From positions 1,798,001 to 1,862,000 of the forward strand of contig NZ_CAKAKE010000001.1 in assembly GCF_916618915.1 (NCBI RefSeq): a stretch of 64,000 bases of DNA, given 5' to 3'. The notes beneath the pieces were generated by a model, which saw only the letters and a program-made list of their open reading frames with translations, did not search any database and was not told where the DNA came from. Of this stretch, positions 22,240-33,929 are shown piece by piece (position 1 is the first letter of the stretch; each line of letters opens with the position of its first letter). The position numbers and the translations under genes were made by a program. This stretch comes from Stenotrophomonas sp. Marseille-Q4652. GTDB taxonomy: Bacteria; Pseudomonadota; Gammaproteobacteria; Xanthomonadales; Xanthomonadaceae.

Positions 22240-24114
22240 CTACTTCCCCAGTGCGCGGCGGATTTCCTCCAGTGCCCCGGGATCGTCGAGCGTCGACAGG
22301 TCGCCGGGGTCACGCTGCTCGGCCAGTGCCTGCAGCGAACGCCGCAACAGCTTACCTGAACGGGTCTTCGGGAGTGCATTGACCACATGCACGTGGGCCG
22401 GGCGTGCGACGGCGCCGAGCTGTTCGACCACCCTGGCCACCATCTGCGACACCGCCTCGCGGGGATCATCGCGCGACTGCTTCAGGGTGACGAAGGCCAT
22501 AGGTACCTGGCCCTTGAGCTCGTCCTTGACGCCGATGACCGCGGCCTCGGCAACCGCCGGGTGCCCGGAGATGGCCTCCTCGATCTCGCGCGTGCCCAGC
22601 CGGTGCCCGGCGACATTGATGACGTCGTCGGTGCGGCCAAGGATGAAGGTGTAGCCGTCCTCGTCGCGGATCGCCCAGTCCAGCGAGCTGTACAGCAGCT
22701 CCCTGAAGTGGCTGAAGTAGCTGTCGAGGAAGCGCTGGTCGTCCTGCCAGACCGTGCTCATGCACCCCGGCGGCAGCGGCGGCTGGATCACCAGCACGCC
22801 CTTCTGGCCCGGCCGGACCTCGTCGCCGGTCTGCTCGTCGATCACCTTCATCCGGTAACCGAGGTTGGGGAAGCCCGGCGAACCGAACTTCACCGGTTTC
22901 ATGTCCAGCCCCGGCAACAGGGTAAGCGCTGGCCAGCCGGTCTCGGTCTGCCAGTAGTTGTCGATCACCGGCTTGCCGAGCACGTCGCTGATCCAGGTCG
23001 CGGTGGGCTCGTCCAGCGGCTCGCCGGCCAGGAACAGGTACTTGAGCGCGGACAGGTCACGGCGCTCGATGAAAGACGGATCGTGCTTCTTCAGCACGCG
23101 GATCGCCGTGGGCGAGGAGAACAGCGTGCGCACGCCGTACTTCTCGCACAGCGACCACCAGATGCCCGCATCCGGATTGACCGGCAGCCCCTCGTACAGC
23201 AGCGAGGTGCAGCCGCCGATCAGCGGGCCGTAGACGTTGTAGGAGTGGCCCACCGCCCAGCCGACGTCGGAGGTGGTGAACATCACCTGCCCCGGCGCGC
23301 AGTCGAACACGGTGCGCATCGACTGCGCCATCGCCACCGCATAGCCGCCGACGTCGCGCTGCACGCCCTTGGGCTTGCCGGTGGTGCCGGAGGTGTACAG
23401 CAGGTAGCTGGGCTCGTTGGACTCCAGCCACTGCACGGGCACCTCGGCATCTCCAACCTTGGCGCGGAGGCTGGCGTAGTCGTGGTCGCGGCCGGCCAGG
23501 CGCGGCTCGGCCGGGTCCAGCCCGCGCGACACGATCAGCACGTTCGGCGGCGGGCTCTTGGCCTCGGCGCAGGCGGTATCGACCATGGCCTTGTACGGGA
23601 TCACCTTGCCGCCGCGCATGCCGGCATCGGCGGCGATCAGCAGCTTGGGCCGGGCATCGTCGATGCGCAGTGCCAGGTTGTGCGCGGCAAAGCCGCCGAA
23701 CACCACCGAGTGGATGGCGCCGATGCGGGCGCAGGCCAGCATCGCGTACACCGCCTCGGCCATGTTGGGCATGTAGATGACGACGCGGTCGCCGCGCTGT
23801 ACGTCCAGGCGCTGCAGCACGGCGGCAAAGGCGTTCACTTCGCGATACAGCTGGCGGTAGGTGACCTCGTGGGTAACCCCGGTCTCGGTGGATACCGCCA
23901 CCAGCGCCAGCTGGTCGGGGCGACCGGCCAGGTGCCGGTCCACCGCGTTGTAGCAGAGGTTGGTTTCCCCGCCGACGAACCAGCGCCGGAACGGCGGGTT
24001 GGAATAATCCAGGATCTGCTGCGGCGGCCTGTGCCAGTAAATGGCCTGCGCCTGCTCGGCCCAGAATGCCACCGGCTCCTCGATGGAACGGCGGTAGACC
24101 TCTTCGTATCCCAC
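22240..24114 (-). CDS. prpE: Propionyl-CoA synthetase (acyl-CoA synthetase family)
   Basis: 624 residues (E. coli PrpE 628). It activates propionate, or a similar short acid, to its CoA ester through an acyl-adenylate. Motifs: SYLLYTSGTTGKPKGVQRD (ATP), DNYWQTETGWP, GRTDDVINVAGHRLGTREIE, and the acetyl-regulated lysine region LPKTRSGKLLRR. I chose the GTG start of GYEEVYRRSIEEP because GGAGGA lies directly upstream; an ATG 12 codons earlier has no comparable site. Methylcitrate genes are not adjacent, so the substrate is inferred from family only. Confidence 0.88.
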   Translation of the reverse strand: MGYEEVYRRSIEEPVAFWAEQAQAIYWHRPPQQILDYSNPPFRRWFVGGETNLCYNAVDRHLAGRPDQLALVAVSTETGVTHEVTYRQLYREVNAFAAVLQRLDVQRGDRVVIYMPNMAEAVYAMLACARIGAIHSVVFGGFAAHNLALRIDDARPKLLIAADAGMRGGKVIPYKAMVDTACAEAKSPPPNVLIVSRGLDPAEPRLAGRDHDYASLRAKVGDAEVPVQWLESNEPSYLLYTSGTTGKPKGVQRDVGGYAVAMAQSMRTVFDCAPGQVMFTTSDVGWAVGHSYNVYGPLIGGCTSLLYEGLPVNPDAGIWWSLCEKYGVRTLFSSPTAIRVLKKHDPSFIERRDLSALKYLFLAGEPLDEPTATWISDVLGKPVIDNYWQTETGWPALTLLPGLDMKPVKFGSPGFPNLGYRMKVIDEQTGDEVRPGQKGVLVIQPPLPPGCMSTVWQDDQRFLDSYFSHFRELLYSSLDWAIRDEDGYTFILGRTDDVINVAGHRLGTREIEEAISGHPAVAEAAVIGVKDELKGQVPMAFVTLKQSRDDPREAVSQMVARVVEQLGAVARPAHVHVVNALPKTRSGKLLRRSLQALAEQRDPGDLSTLDDPGALEEIRRALGK

Positions 24115-24270
24115 GATTCCTCCCGCACTGCGTTGTGTGCGATCGAGCATACGCCCGGCAAATCGGGGGCTCCTTCCGACAATGGTCGTAGGGTGACAGG
24201 CGGTGGTCGCAGTTCCGCGGCAGGGCTGCCAGCACGGGCGGAACCCGCGCTTGCGTATGGCGCAAAAGGA

Positions 24271-24295
24271 AAACGCCGGGCAAGCCCGGCGTTTT
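24271..24295 (-). terminator. Intrinsic terminator of mdh
   Basis: AAACGCCGGGC, AA, GCCCGGCGTTT: eleven-base arms with A and T tails, so it could act on both strands. It lies 24 bases after the mdh stop. Confidence 0.85.
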
Positions 24296-24318
24296 CGGTG
24301 TCGCGTTTGCGGGGCGGG

Positions 24319-25305
24319 TCAGCCCAGCAGGTCGGCCACGCCGGCGCGCTCTTCTTCCAGCTCGGCCAGGGTGATGTCGATGTACTTCTTGGAGAAGTCG
24401 TCGATCGGCAGGTCCTTGACGATGGTGTACTTGCCGTTCTCGGTGGTCACCGGGAAGCCGAACATCACGCCTTCCGGGATGCCGTAGGAACCATCGGACG
24501 GAACGCCCATGGTGACCCACTTGCCGTTCGAACCCAGCACCCAGTCATGGATGTGGTCGATGGCGGCGTTGGCAGCCGAGGCAGCCGAGGACAGGCCACG
24601 GGCGGCGATGATCGCGGCGCCGCGCTTGCCGACGGTCGGGATGAAGGTGTTGGCGTTCCATTCCTGGTCGTTGATCAGCTCGGCGACCGAGGCACCGCCG
24701 GTGGTGGCAAAGCGGTAGTCCGGGTACATGGTCGGGCTGTGGTTGCCCCACACGGTGAACTTCTCGAACGAGTCGACGGTCTTGCCGGTCTTGGCGGCCA
24801 GCTGCGACAGCGCGCGGTTGTGGTCCAGGCGCAGCATCGCGGTGAAGTTCTTCGGATCCAGGTCCGGGGCCGACTTCATGGCGATGTAGGCGTTGGTGTT
24901 GGCCGGGTTGCCGACCACCAGCACCTTGACGTCACGCTTGGCGACGGCGTTCAGGGCCTTGCCCTGCACGGTGAAGATCTTGGCGTTTTCCAGCAGCAGG
25001 TCCTTGCGCTCCATGCCCGGGCCGCGCGGACGGGCGCCGACCAGCAGGGCGACGTCGACGTCCTTGAAGGCGACCAGCGGGTCGGCGGTGGTGACCACGC
25101 CGGCCAGCAGCGGGAACGCGCAGTCTTCCAGCTCCATCACCACGCCCTGCAGCGCGGCCTGGGCCTTCTCATTGTCCAGCTCGAGCAACTGCAGGATGAC
25201 CGGCTGGTCCTTGCCCAGCATTTCGCCGGAAGCGATGCGGAACAGCAGGGCGTAGCCGATCTGGCCGGCAGCGCCGGTCACGGCGACACGTACGGGTGCT
25301 TTCAT
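24319..25305 (-). CDS. mdh: Malate dehydrogenase
   Basis: 328 residues. It interconverts malate and oxaloacetate with NAD in the TCA cycle. Rossmann motif [19 protein letters not shown], substrate arginines in [14 protein letters not shown], catalytic Asp/His in [13 protein letters not shown] and [13 protein letters not shown]. This is the 328-residue cytosolic-MDH-like form found in Xanthomonadaceae and Burkholderia, unlike the 312-residue E. coli enzyme. GAGGAA upstream of the ATG. Confidence 0.95.
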   Translation of the reverse strand: MKAPVRVAVTGAAGQIGYALLFRIASGEMLGKDQPVILQLLELDNEKAQAALQGVVMELEDCAFPLLAGVVTTADPLVAFKDVDVALLVGARPRGPGMERKDLLLENAKIFTVQGKALNAVAKRDVKVLVVGNPANTNAYIAMKSAPDLDPKNFTAMLRLDHNRALSQLAAKTGKTVDSFEKFTVWGNHSPTMYPDYRFATTGGASVAELINDQEWNANTFIPTVGKRGAAIIAARGLSSAASAANAAIDHIHDWVLGSNGKWVTMGVPSDGSYGIPEGVMFGFPVTTENGKYTIVKDLPIDDFSKKYIDITLAELEEERAGVADLLG

Positions 25306-25413
25306 GGGGGATTTCCTCTGCTATGTAACTTGGTGGTGTGGACAGGGGGCGGCGCGGGTGCCATGCCACATGCCCGGGTCGGGATGGCCACTCGGATGGG
25401 TGGCCGATTTGAT

Positions 25414-25908
25414 TCAGGCGGCGAGGATCTTGTTCCACTCGGCGACGCGGTCGGCCTTGGCGGCCAGCGCGGCGTCGACGTCACCCTCGATGGTGATCTT
25501 GTTGATGGCGTCGCCCTGCTTGACCGCATCGACCACGTCCTGGCCTTCCAGCACCTTGCCGAACACGGTGTGGCGGCCGTCCAGCCAGTCGGTCTTGATG
25601 TGGGTGATGAAGAACTGCGAGCCGTTGGTGTTCGGGCCGGCATTGGCCATCGACAGCGAACCGCGCTCGTGCTTCACGCCATTGTTGGTCTCGTCCTCGA
25701 AACGGTAGCCCGGGCCACCGCGGCCCGAACCTTCCGGGCAGCCGCCCTGGATCATGAAATCGGCAATCACCCGGTGGAAGTTGAGGCCGTCGTAGAAACC
25801 GCGCTGGACGAGGTTCACGAAGTTGGCCACGGTCAGCGGCGCCTTGTCGGCGAACAGCTCGACCTTGATCAGGCCGCGGGAGGTGTCGAAATTGGCGATC
25901 AGGGACAT
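25414..25908 (-). CDS. ppiB: Cyclophilin-type peptidyl-prolyl cis-trans isomerase
   Basis: 164 residues with no signal peptide, so the cytoplasmic PpiB type. Active-site text [16 protein letters not shown] (catalytic Arg), [17 protein letters not shown] and [11 protein letters not shown] is complete. It speeds proline isomerisation in folding proteins. The start [12 protein letters not shown] has AAGGA upstream; the longer frame adds 38 low-complexity residues. It precedes mdh by 108 bases on the same strand. Confidence 0.93.
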   Translation of the reverse strand: MSLIANFDTSRGLIKVELFADKAPLTVANFVNLVQRGFYDGLNFHRVIADFMIQGGCPEGSGRGGPGYRFEDETNNGVKHERGSLSMANAGPNTNGSQFFITHIKTDWLDGRHTVFGKVLEGQDVVDAVKQGDAINKITIEGDVDAALAAKADRVAEWNKILAA

Positions 25909-26066
25909 GGAGATCCTTGGGTACGGGCGTTTTATGAGCCCAATAGGATACACCCGCCGACCCGGCCGGGCGCCGCGGGAACAGCGCCGAGCGGGCGTTC
26001 CGGGCCCAGCTGAATGGGCCAAGGACCCTGCAGTGAAGCGGTTTCCGCGAATGGCCCGTGATTCCG

Positions 26067-26072
26067 TATAAT
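26067..26072 (+). promoter_or_regulatory. Candidate -10 box upstream of typA
   Basis: TATAAT, 45 bases before the typA start, with no good -35 match at the usual distance. Confidence 0.45.
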
Positions 26073-26117
26073 ACTCGGCTTCCTTTTCCCCTCCGGCGCC
26101 GACTGGCCCCCTTTCGC

Positions 26118-27947
26118 ATGTCCATCGAAAACCTTCGCAACATCGCCATCGTCGCCCACGTCGACCACGGCAAGACCACCCTCGTCGACCAGCTCCTGAA
26201 GCAGTCCGGCACCCTGTCCGAACGCACCGTGCTGGCCGAACGCGTGATGGACAGCAATGACCAGGAAAAGGAACGCGGCATCACCATCCTGGCCAAGAAC
26301 ACCGCCATCACCTGGCAGGGCAACCGCATCAACATCGTCGACACCCCCGGACACGCCGACTTCGGCGGCGAGGTGGAGCGCGTGCTGTCGATGGTCGACT
26401 CGGTGCTGATCCTGGTCGACGCGATGGACGGCCCGATGCCGCAGACCCGCTTCGTGACCCAGAAGGCCTTCGCGATGGGCTTCAAGCCGATCGTCGTGGT
26501 CAACAAGGTGGACCGTCCGGGCGCGCGTCCGGAGTGGGTGATCGACCAGGTGTTCGACCTGTTCGACAAGCTCGGCGCCACCAATGAGCAGCTGGACTTC
26601 CCGATCGTCTACGCCTCGGGCCTGAACGGCTACGCCGGCCTGGAAGACACCGTGCGCGACGGCGACATGACCCCGCTGTACGAAGCGATCATGAAGTACG
26701 TGCCGGCGCCGCAGGTCGAGGCCGATGGCCCGTTCCAGATGCGCATCAGCCAGCTGGACTACAACAACTTCGTCGGCGTGATCGGCATTGGCCGCATCCA
26801 GCGCGGCAAGGTCAGGAAGAACCAGCCGGTGATCGTGATCGACCGTGAGGGCAAGAAGCGCCAGGGCAAGGTCCTGCAGGTGCTGGGCTTCATGGGCCTG
26901 GAACGCATCGAGGTCGAGGAGGCCCAGGCCGGCGACATCGTTGCCATCTCCGGCATCGCCGAGCTCACCATCTCCGACACCGTGTGCGCGCTGGAAGCCC
27001 CGGAAGCGCTGCCGGCGCTGACCGTCGACGAGCCGACCATCTCCATGACCTTCCAGGTCAACAACTCGCCGTTCGCCGGCAACAAGGACCTGTCCGGTGG
27101 CAAGTTCCTGACCAGCCGCCAGCTCAAGGAGCGCCTGGAACGCGAGACCGTGCACAACGTCGCGCTGAAGGTCGAGCAGCTGGAAGACGCTGACAAGTTC
27201 CTGGTTTCCGGCCGTGGCGAGCTGCACCTGTCGGTGCTGATCGAGAACATGCGCCGCGAAGGCTACGAGCTGGCCGTGTCGCGTCCGGAAGTGATCATCA
27301 AGCAGATCGACGGCCAGTGGATGGAGCCGATCGAGCAGCTGGTGGTGGACATCGAGGAGCAGCACCAGGGCGGCGTGATGGAGAAGCTCGGCACCCGCAA
27401 GGCGATCCTCGAGAACATGGAGCCGGACGGCAAGGGCCGCGTGCGCCTGGACTTCAAGATCCCGGCGCGTGGCCTGATCGGCTTCCAGAACGAGTTCAAG
27501 ACCCTGACCCAGGGTTCGGGCCTGCTGTTCCACGTGTTCGACCATTACGGCCCGAAGGAACAGGGCGCCATCGCAAAGCGCCAGAACGGCGTAATGATTG
27601 CCAACGCCCCGGGCACCACCCCCGCCTATTCGCTGGGGCCGCTGCAGGAACGCGGCAAGCTGTTCGCTGCTGAAGGCGACAACGTGTACGAAGGCCAGCT
27701 GATCGGTATCCATTCCAAGGACAACGACCTGACCGTCAATGCGATCAAGACCAAGCCGCTGACCAACATGCGCGCTTCGGGCAAGGACGATGCGATCCAG
27801 CTGACCCCGGCGATCAAGTTCACCCTGGAACAGGCACTGGACTTCATCGACGACGACGAGCTGGTGGAAATCACCCCGAAGGAAATCCGCCTGCGCAAGA
27901 AGTTCCTGACCGAAAGCGACCGCAAGAAGGCCTCGCGCGCCGGTTGA
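26118..27947 (+). CDS. typA: Ribosome-associated translational GTPase TypA/BipA
   Basis: 609 residues (E. coli BipA 607). GTPase motifs are G1 [10 protein letters not shown]2 region KERGITI, G3 DTPGHADF and G4 NKVDRPGAR, followed by EF-G-like domains and the BipA-specific C-terminal domain ([36 protein letters not shown]). It binds the 70S ribosome at the EF-G site and aids 50S assembly and stress adaptation. The start is the ATG of [11 protein letters not shown] rather than an upstream ATG that lies inside the promoter region. Confidence 0.95.
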   Translation: MSIENLRNIAIVAHVDHGKTTLVDQLLKQSGTLSERTVLAERVMDSNDQEKERGITILAKNTAITWQGNRINIVDTPGHADFGGEVERVLSMVDSVLILVDAMDGPMPQTRFVTQKAFAMGFKPIVVVNKVDRPGARPEWVIDQVFDLFDKLGATNEQLDFPIVYASGLNGYAGLEDTVRDGDMTPLYEAIMKYVPAPQVEADGPFQMRISQLDYNNFVGVIGIGRIQRGKVRKNQPVIVIDREGKKRQGKVLQVLGFMGLERIEVEEAQAGDIVAISGIAELTISDTVCALEAPEALPALTVDEPTISMTFQVNNSPFAGNKDLSGGKFLTSRQLKERLERETVHNVALKVEQLEDADKFLVSGRGELHLSVLIENMRREGYELAVSRPEVIIKQIDGQWMEPIEQLVVDIEEQHQGGVMEKLGTRKAILENMEPDGKGRVRLDFKIPARGLIGFQNEFKTLTQGSGLLFHVFDHYGPKEQGAIAKRQNGVMIANAPGTTPAYSLGPLQERGKLFAAEGDNVYEGQLIGIHSKDNDLTVNAIKTKPLTNMRASGKDDAIQLTPAIKFTLEQALDFIDDDELVEITPKEIRLRKKFLTESDRKKASRAG

Positions 27948-27952
27948 TCGGC

Positions 27953-28435
27953 ATGCGGGGAAGGGGCACTCCCGCCGGCAATGCCGTGCGCAACCCGGGA
28001 GTGCTGGCCATCGCAATGATGGAAGCCGGCAAGGCGATACTCGCCCTGCTGGCCGCGGCCGGACTGGCCCTCGCCGGTCCGCAACCGCTTCGCCACGGCG
28101 TGCACGAGCTGCTCGCACGCCTGGGCCTGGACGCCGAACGCGGCGCAACCGTGTCCGTACTGGACCAGATCACCCCCGATGCCGTGAACCTGGCCGCCGC
28201 CCTGCTGGCGGTGTACGGGCTCGTCCGCGTGGCCGAGGCCTGGGGCCTGTGGCGCTCGCGCGCCTGGGCGTCGTGGCTGGGCTGCATCTCCGCGGCGATC
28301 TACCTGCCGCTGGACGTCTACGCCATCGTCCGCCATCCCGGCGTGGCCTCGTCCGCGCTGCTGGCCGTGAACCTGCTGGTGGTGGCGGTCCTGGCGCAGG
28401 ACCTGCGCCGGCGCCGCAGCCCCATCGCCGCGTGA
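27953..28435 (+). CDS. DUF2127-like small membrane protein
   Basis: 160 residues with three or four hydrophobic segments (AGKAILALLAAAGLALAG, NLAAALLAVYGLVRVAEAWG, WLGCISAAIYLPLDVYAI, ALLAVNLLVVAVLAQDL). The arrangement, including AEAWGLWRSRAWASWLG and the LPLDVY motif, matches DUF2127 inner-membrane proteins of unknown function. It begins only five bases after the typA stop, so co-transcription is likely. An in-frame TTG overlapping that stop is an alternative start. Confidence 0.72.
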   Translation: MRGRGTPAGNAVRNPGVLAIAMMEAGKAILALLAAAGLALAGPQPLRHGVHELLARLGLDAERGATVSVLDQITPDAVNLAAALLAVYGLVRVAEAWGLWRSRAWASWLGCISAAIYLPLDVYAIVRHPGVASSALLAVNLLVVAVLAQDLRRRRSPIAA

Positions 28436-28499
28436 GCGGCATCCACGTTTGCCAAGCCGATACCTGCTGGTTAGCCTGCTGGCTTCCAGAGGGAATCCG

Positions 28500-30092
28500 A
28501 TGATCCGTCGCCTTGCAATGCCACTGGTCATTGCTGCCGCGCTGTGCGGCTGCCAGGCCGAAGCCCCCCAGGCCGCCGCCAGCGGCACCACTGCGTCCAC
28601 CGCCCCCTTCGCCTATGCCGAAGTCGACATCACCGGGCTGCAGGCGCGCATGACCGCCGGTGAAGTGGACAGCACCACCCTCACCCGTGCCTACCTGGAC
28701 CGCATCGCCGCGATCGATCGCGCCGGCCCGCGGCTGCGCGCGATCATCGAGCTCAACCCCGATGCCCTGAAGGAGGCGGCCAGGCTGGACGAGGAGCGCC
28801 GCAATGGCCGCCTGCGCGGCCCACTGCATGGCATCCCGCTGGTGATCAAGGACAACATCGGCGCGCTGCCCATGAGCACCACGGCCGGCTCGCTGGCACT
28901 GGAAGGCTTCCGCCCGGAGGACGCCTTCGTGGTCAGCCGCCTGCGCGACGCCGGGGCGGTGATCCTGGGCAAGACAAACCTGAGCGAGTGGGCCAACTTC
29001 CGCTCCACTCGCTCGACCTCCGGCTGGAGCGCCCGTGGCGGGCAGACCCGCAATCCGTATTCGCTGACGCACAACCCGTGCGGCTCCAGTTCGGGTACGG
29101 CGGCCGCAGTGGCAGCCAACCTGGCCGTCGCCGGCGTGGGCACGGAGACCGACGGCAGCATCGCCTGCCCGGCGGCGGTGACCGGCCTGGTCGGGCTCAA
29201 GCCGACGGTAGGACTGGTCAGCCGCAGCGGCATCATCCCGATCTCCTTCAGCCAGGACACGGCCGGGCCCATGACCCGCAGCGTCCGTGATGCCGCCCTG
29301 CTGCTGTCAGCGATGGCCGGGCATGATCCGGAGGATCCGGCCACCGCCACCCGCCCCGGCCAGGCGGTGTTCGACCTTGCCGCTCGACTGGACGAGGGCG
29401 CACTGCGCGGTGCGCGACTTGGCCTGGTGCGCAATCCGCTCAACGAGCACCCGGCCGTGGCCGCCACCTTGGACCAGGCCATGCAGGTCCTGCGCGATGC
29501 CGGCGCCACGGTGATCCAGACCGCGCTGCCCACCGACGGGGAGTGGGACGAGGCCGAGCTGCAGGTGCTGCTGGCCGAGTTCAAGGCCGGACTGGAGCGC
29601 TACCTGGTCAACCACGAGGCGCCCATCCAGTCGCTGGCCGAGCTGATCGAGTTCAACCAGCGCAATGCCGACCGGGAACTGGCGTTCTTCGGCCAGGAGC
29701 TGCTGGAACAGGCGCAGGCCGCCCCCGGCCTCTCCGACCCGGCCTACATCGGGGCGCGCATGCAGGCGCGACGGCTGGCCGGCCCGCAGGGCATCGACGC
29801 CGCGCTGCAGGCCGACCGGCTGGATGCGCTGATCGTCCCCACTACCGGTCCGGCCTGGGTCACCGACCCGGTCAATGGCGACGACTTCCCCGGCGCCGGC
29901 TACAGCGCAGCAGCGGTGGCCGGCTATCCCAGCATCACCGTACCGATGGGCAGCACCAATGGGCTGCCGCTGGGCCTGCTGTTCATGGGCAAGGCCTGGA
30001 GCGAGCCGCGCCTGCTCAACCTCGCCTACGCCTATGAGCAGCGCACCCGGGCACGGGTGCCGCCGGCGCTGGACTCCGCGCCGCTTCCCTGA
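28500..30092 (+). CDS. Exported amidase-signature enzyme with lipobox-like N-terminus
   Basis: 530 residues. The amidase-signature triad Lys-Ser-Ser is visible: Lys117 in GIPLVIKDNIG, the cis-Ser in CGSSSGTAAAVAAN (about 197) and nucleophile Ser220 in GTETDGSIACPA. The N-terminus MIRRLAMPLVIAAALCGCQA resembles a lipoprotein signal with Cys18 as the lipidated residue, so it probably acts in the periplasm. Exported members are known, but the substrate amide is not predictable. AGAGGG precedes the start. The gene ends six bases from the convergent MscS gene. Confidence 0.85.
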   Translation: MIRRLAMPLVIAAALCGCQAEAPQAAASGTTASTAPFAYAEVDITGLQARMTAGEVDSTTLTRAYLDRIAAIDRAGPRLRAIIELNPDALKEAARLDEERRNGRLRGPLHGIPLVIKDNIGALPMSTTAGSLALEGFRPEDAFVVSRLRDAGAVILGKTNLSEWANFRSTRSTSGWSARGGQTRNPYSLTHNPCGSSSGTAAAVAANLAVAGVGTETDGSIACPAAVTGLVGLKPTVGLVSRSGIIPISFSQDTAGPMTRSVRDAALLLSAMAGHDPEDPATATRPGQAVFDLAARLDEGALRGARLGLVRNPLNEHPAVAATLDQAMQVLRDAGATVIQTALPTDGEWDEAELQVLLAEFKAGLERYLVNHEAPIQSLAELIEFNQRNADRELAFFGQELLEQAQAAPGLSDPAYIGARMQARRLAGPQGIDAALQADRLDALIVPTTGPAWVTDPVNGDDFPGAGYSAAAVAGYPSITVPMGSTNGLPLGLLFMGKAWSEPRLLNLAYAYEQRTRARVPPALDSAPLP

Positions 30093-30098
30093 CCGTCC

Positions 30099-31226
30099 TC
30101 AGGCTTCCGGCACCACCGCCGGCGGCCCGTCCTCGGCACCGGGCGAACGCACGCCATCGCCCGAGGGCCGGCGCAGGCTCGGCGCCGGTCCCACCTCCGT
30201 TTCCACCTGCGCGCGCAGCCGCGGCAAGGCGTACGGGTGCTCGCGCACGAGGAAGTCGATCATGCGTTCGCGCACCAGGCAGCGCAGGTCGAAGGCGTCG
30301 CCGGAATTGCGCGCGCTCACCAGCAGTCGCACCTGGATGGTCTGTTCGCTGGTCTCGGTGACCTGGGTAACGCAGACCCGGCCGTCCCACAGCGGCTCGT
30401 TGTGGCAGATGCGCTCCAGCTCCTGGCGCACCGCCGCCACCGGCGTGCGGTAATCCAGCCACAGGAAGGCGGTACCCAGCAGGTCGGCGCTGCGCCGGGT
30501 CCAGTTCTGGAACGGGTTCTCGATGAACCACGACAGCGGCACCACCATGCGCCGCTCGTCCCAGATCCGCACCACCACGTAGGAACTGCCGATCTCCTCG
30601 ATGCGGCCCCACTCGCCCTCGACGATCACCACGTCGTCCAGGCGGATCGGCTGGGTCAACGCGATCTGCAGGCCAGCGATCAGGTTGCCGAACACCGGCT
30701 TTGCCGCGATACCGGCGACCAGGCCGACGATGCCGGCCGAGGCCAGCAGGGTGCGGCCGATCTGCTTCACCGGGTCGAAGCTGAGCAGCACGATCGAGGT
30801 GCCGAGCAGGATGATCGCGCCCATCAGCACGCGCGAGATTACCCGGGTCTGGGTCTGGATGCGCCGCGCCTCGAGATTGTCCACCACGTCGATGGGATGG
30901 CTGCGGCGGATCGCCAGTTCGACCGCGGCCACCACCCGCACCAGCAGCCAGGTCACGCAGCCGACCAGGCCGATCTGCAGCACGTGGCGGGTGGCCTCAA
31001 GCGTCCTGCCCGCCAGCGGCGTGGCCTCGACAGCGGCGTTGAGGAACAGCAGCGGCAGCGCGAATGCCAGCGGCAGGCTGAGCACGCGGATGATGCGAGC
31101 CCGCCGGTAATCGCGGCCCTGCATGCGTTTGAACAGCCACAGCAGCAGTGACCAGCCCACCATGCCCGCCAGTACCGCCGCACCCAGCGGCAGTACGTAG
31201 GGCTGCAGCATTTCCCAGTCCGTCAT
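30099..31226 (-). CDS. MscS-family mechanosensitive ion channel
   Basis: 375 residues. Four or five membrane segments occupy the first 190 residues; the pore-lining helix region is TLLASAGIVGLVAGIAAKPV followed by FGNLIAGLQIALTQPIRLDD, the MscS beta-domain signature. The cytoplasmic part includes VVVRIWDERRMVVPLSWFIE and a C-terminal Pro-rich tail. It releases solutes on hypo-osmotic shock. The ATG start is preferred over an adjacent GTG. Confidence 0.9.
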   Translation of the reverse strand: MTDWEMLQPYVLPLGAAVLAGMVGWSLLLWLFKRMQGRDYRRARIIRVLSLPLAFALPLLFLNAAVEATPLAGRTLEATRHVLQIGLVGCVTWLLVRVVAAVELAIRRSHPIDVVDNLEARRIQTQTRVISRVLMGAIILLGTSIVLLSFDPVKQIGRTLLASAGIVGLVAGIAAKPVFGNLIAGLQIALTQPIRLDDVVIVEGEWGRIEEIGSSYVVVRIWDERRMVVPLSWFIENPFQNWTRRSADLLGTAFLWLDYRTPVAAVRQELERICHNEPLWDGRVCVTQVTETSEQTIQVRLLVSARNSGDAFDLRCLVRERMIDFLVREHPYALPRLRAQVETEVGPAPSLRRPSGDGVRSPGAEDGPPAVVPEA

Positions 31227-31286
31227 CACGCCAGCGTTCCCTTCAGGAAAGTCAGGCGCTACAGGATGCCCGGACGGGAATGAGCG

Positions 31287-32696
<1,410 letters not shown>

Positions 32697-32727
32697 CAGG
32701 GTGTTTCCAGTAGGGGGTATAAAAAGG

Positions 32728-33243
32728 TCAGGCAAGGCGCGGCGCACGACGGCGCCAGCCGGCTACCAGCGCCCATGCGGCGAGCAGCACGAACCACACC
32801 AGGCTCCACATCGGCATGCTCAGGCCCACGAAGGTCCAGTCGATGTTGCCGCAGTCGGCGGTGCCGGTAAGCACGGTACGGAGCACTTCCAGCGGGCCCA
32901 TGGTCTCGCTCAGGAAGCTCAGCGGCGGGCCGCAGCTGGACATCGCATCGCGCGGCATCACCTGCACCCACACGTGGCGACCGGCGATGCCGATACCGAT
33001 GGCCGCGGCGATGAAGGCCAGCGTGCCGTAGGTCTTGCGCCCTGCCCCGTCGGCCGGGCCATGCAGCGCGCCGATCAGGAACAGCAGGCCCAGCGCGGCG
33101 AATGCCAGCCGCTGGAAAATGCACAGCGGGCAAGGTTCCAGGCCCATCTGCAGCTGCATGAAGATCGCATAGCCCAGCAGGCCCGCACACACCAGGAAAC
33201 CCAGCAGGAACTGGCTACGGAAACTCCAACGCAACGGATTCAT
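32728..33243 (-). CDS. dsbB: Disulfide bond formation protein B
   Basis: 171 residues with four membrane helices. It reoxidises DsbA and passes electrons to quinones. The first redox pair is EPCPLCIFQR; the second periplasmic loop has Cys in MSSCGPPLSFL and TADCGNIDW. The quinone-contacting Arg after the CxxC motif is present (QR). The ATG of MNPLRWSF is used; TTG two codons upstream is possible. Confidence 0.93.
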   Translation of the reverse strand: MNPLRWSFRSQFLLGFLVCAGLLGYAIFMQLQMGLEPCPLCIFQRLAFAALGLLFLIGALHGPADGAGRKTYGTLAFIAAAIGIGIAGRHVWVQVMPRDAMSSCGPPLSFLSETMGPLEVLRTVLTGTADCGNIDWTFVGLSMPMWSLVWFVLLAAWALVAGWRRRAPRLA

Positions 33244-33333
33244 CAGCAACGCTCGCTAGGATCAGACGGCAAGATTAACAGGCCACTCCCCGCCTGCCAG
33301 CCGCCGTATGCAACTGACTGGCGCCAGAGATGG

Positions 33334-33358
33334 AAAAGCCCGGGACGGGCCCGGGCTT
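33334..33358 (-). terminator. Intrinsic terminator at the end of the ribosomal cluster (after rplQ)
   Basis: AAGCCCGGG, ACGGG, CCCGGGCTT with a T-tract on the minus strand. It ends the rpsM-rplQ unit. Confidence 0.85.
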
Positions 33359-33387
33359 CTCGCAGACATCTGTCGGACAGCTACCGA

Positions 33388-33771
33388 TTACTCGGCCACT
33401 TCCTCGGAAACGGCCGGACGGTCAACCAGCTCGACGTAGGCCATCGGAGCGTTGTCGCCAGCGCGGAAGCCGCACTTCAGGATGCGCAGGTAGCCACCCG
33501 GACGGTTCGCGTAGCGCGGACCCAAGGTGGTGAACAGGGTGCCGACCGCTTCCTTGTCGCGCAGGCGCGCAAAGGCCAGGCGGCGGTTGGCGACGCTGTC
33601 AACCTTGGCCAGGGTGATCAGCGGCTCGGCGACGCGGCGCAGTTCCTTGGCCTTCGGCAGGGTGGTCTTGATCAGCTCGTGCTTGATCAGCGAGGCCGCC
33701 ATGTTCTTGAACATCGCTTCGCGATGGGCGCTGGTGCGGCTGAACTTGCGGCCGGATTTCTGGTGACGCAT
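33388..33771 (-). CDS. rplQ: 50S ribosomal protein L17
   Basis: 127 residues starting [20 protein letters not shown] and containing [19 protein letters not shown], diagnostic of L17, which binds 23S rRNA near the exit tunnel. The length matches E. coli (127). Last gene of the alpha set, separated from rpoA by an unusually long 200-base gap. Confidence 0.97.
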   Translation of the reverse strand: MRHQKSGRKFSRTSAHREAMFKNMAASLIKHELIKTTLPKAKELRRVAEPLITLAKVDSVANRRLAFARLRDKEAVGTLFTTLGPRYANRPGGYLRILKCGFRAGDNAPMAYVELVDRPAVSEEVAE

Positions 33772-33929
33772 GGTCGTTGTTTCCTATGGATGAATGGTGT
33801 GGCTGTTGTGGATCGCTGTCGCCTTCCAGGCGTTGCAACATGGACTGCGGATGGTCCTGGTCATCCCTCCTGGACAACCTGCCGCGGACTTTGTGTCCGT
33901 CGGACGGGTAAAGCCTGAAACAAATACGA

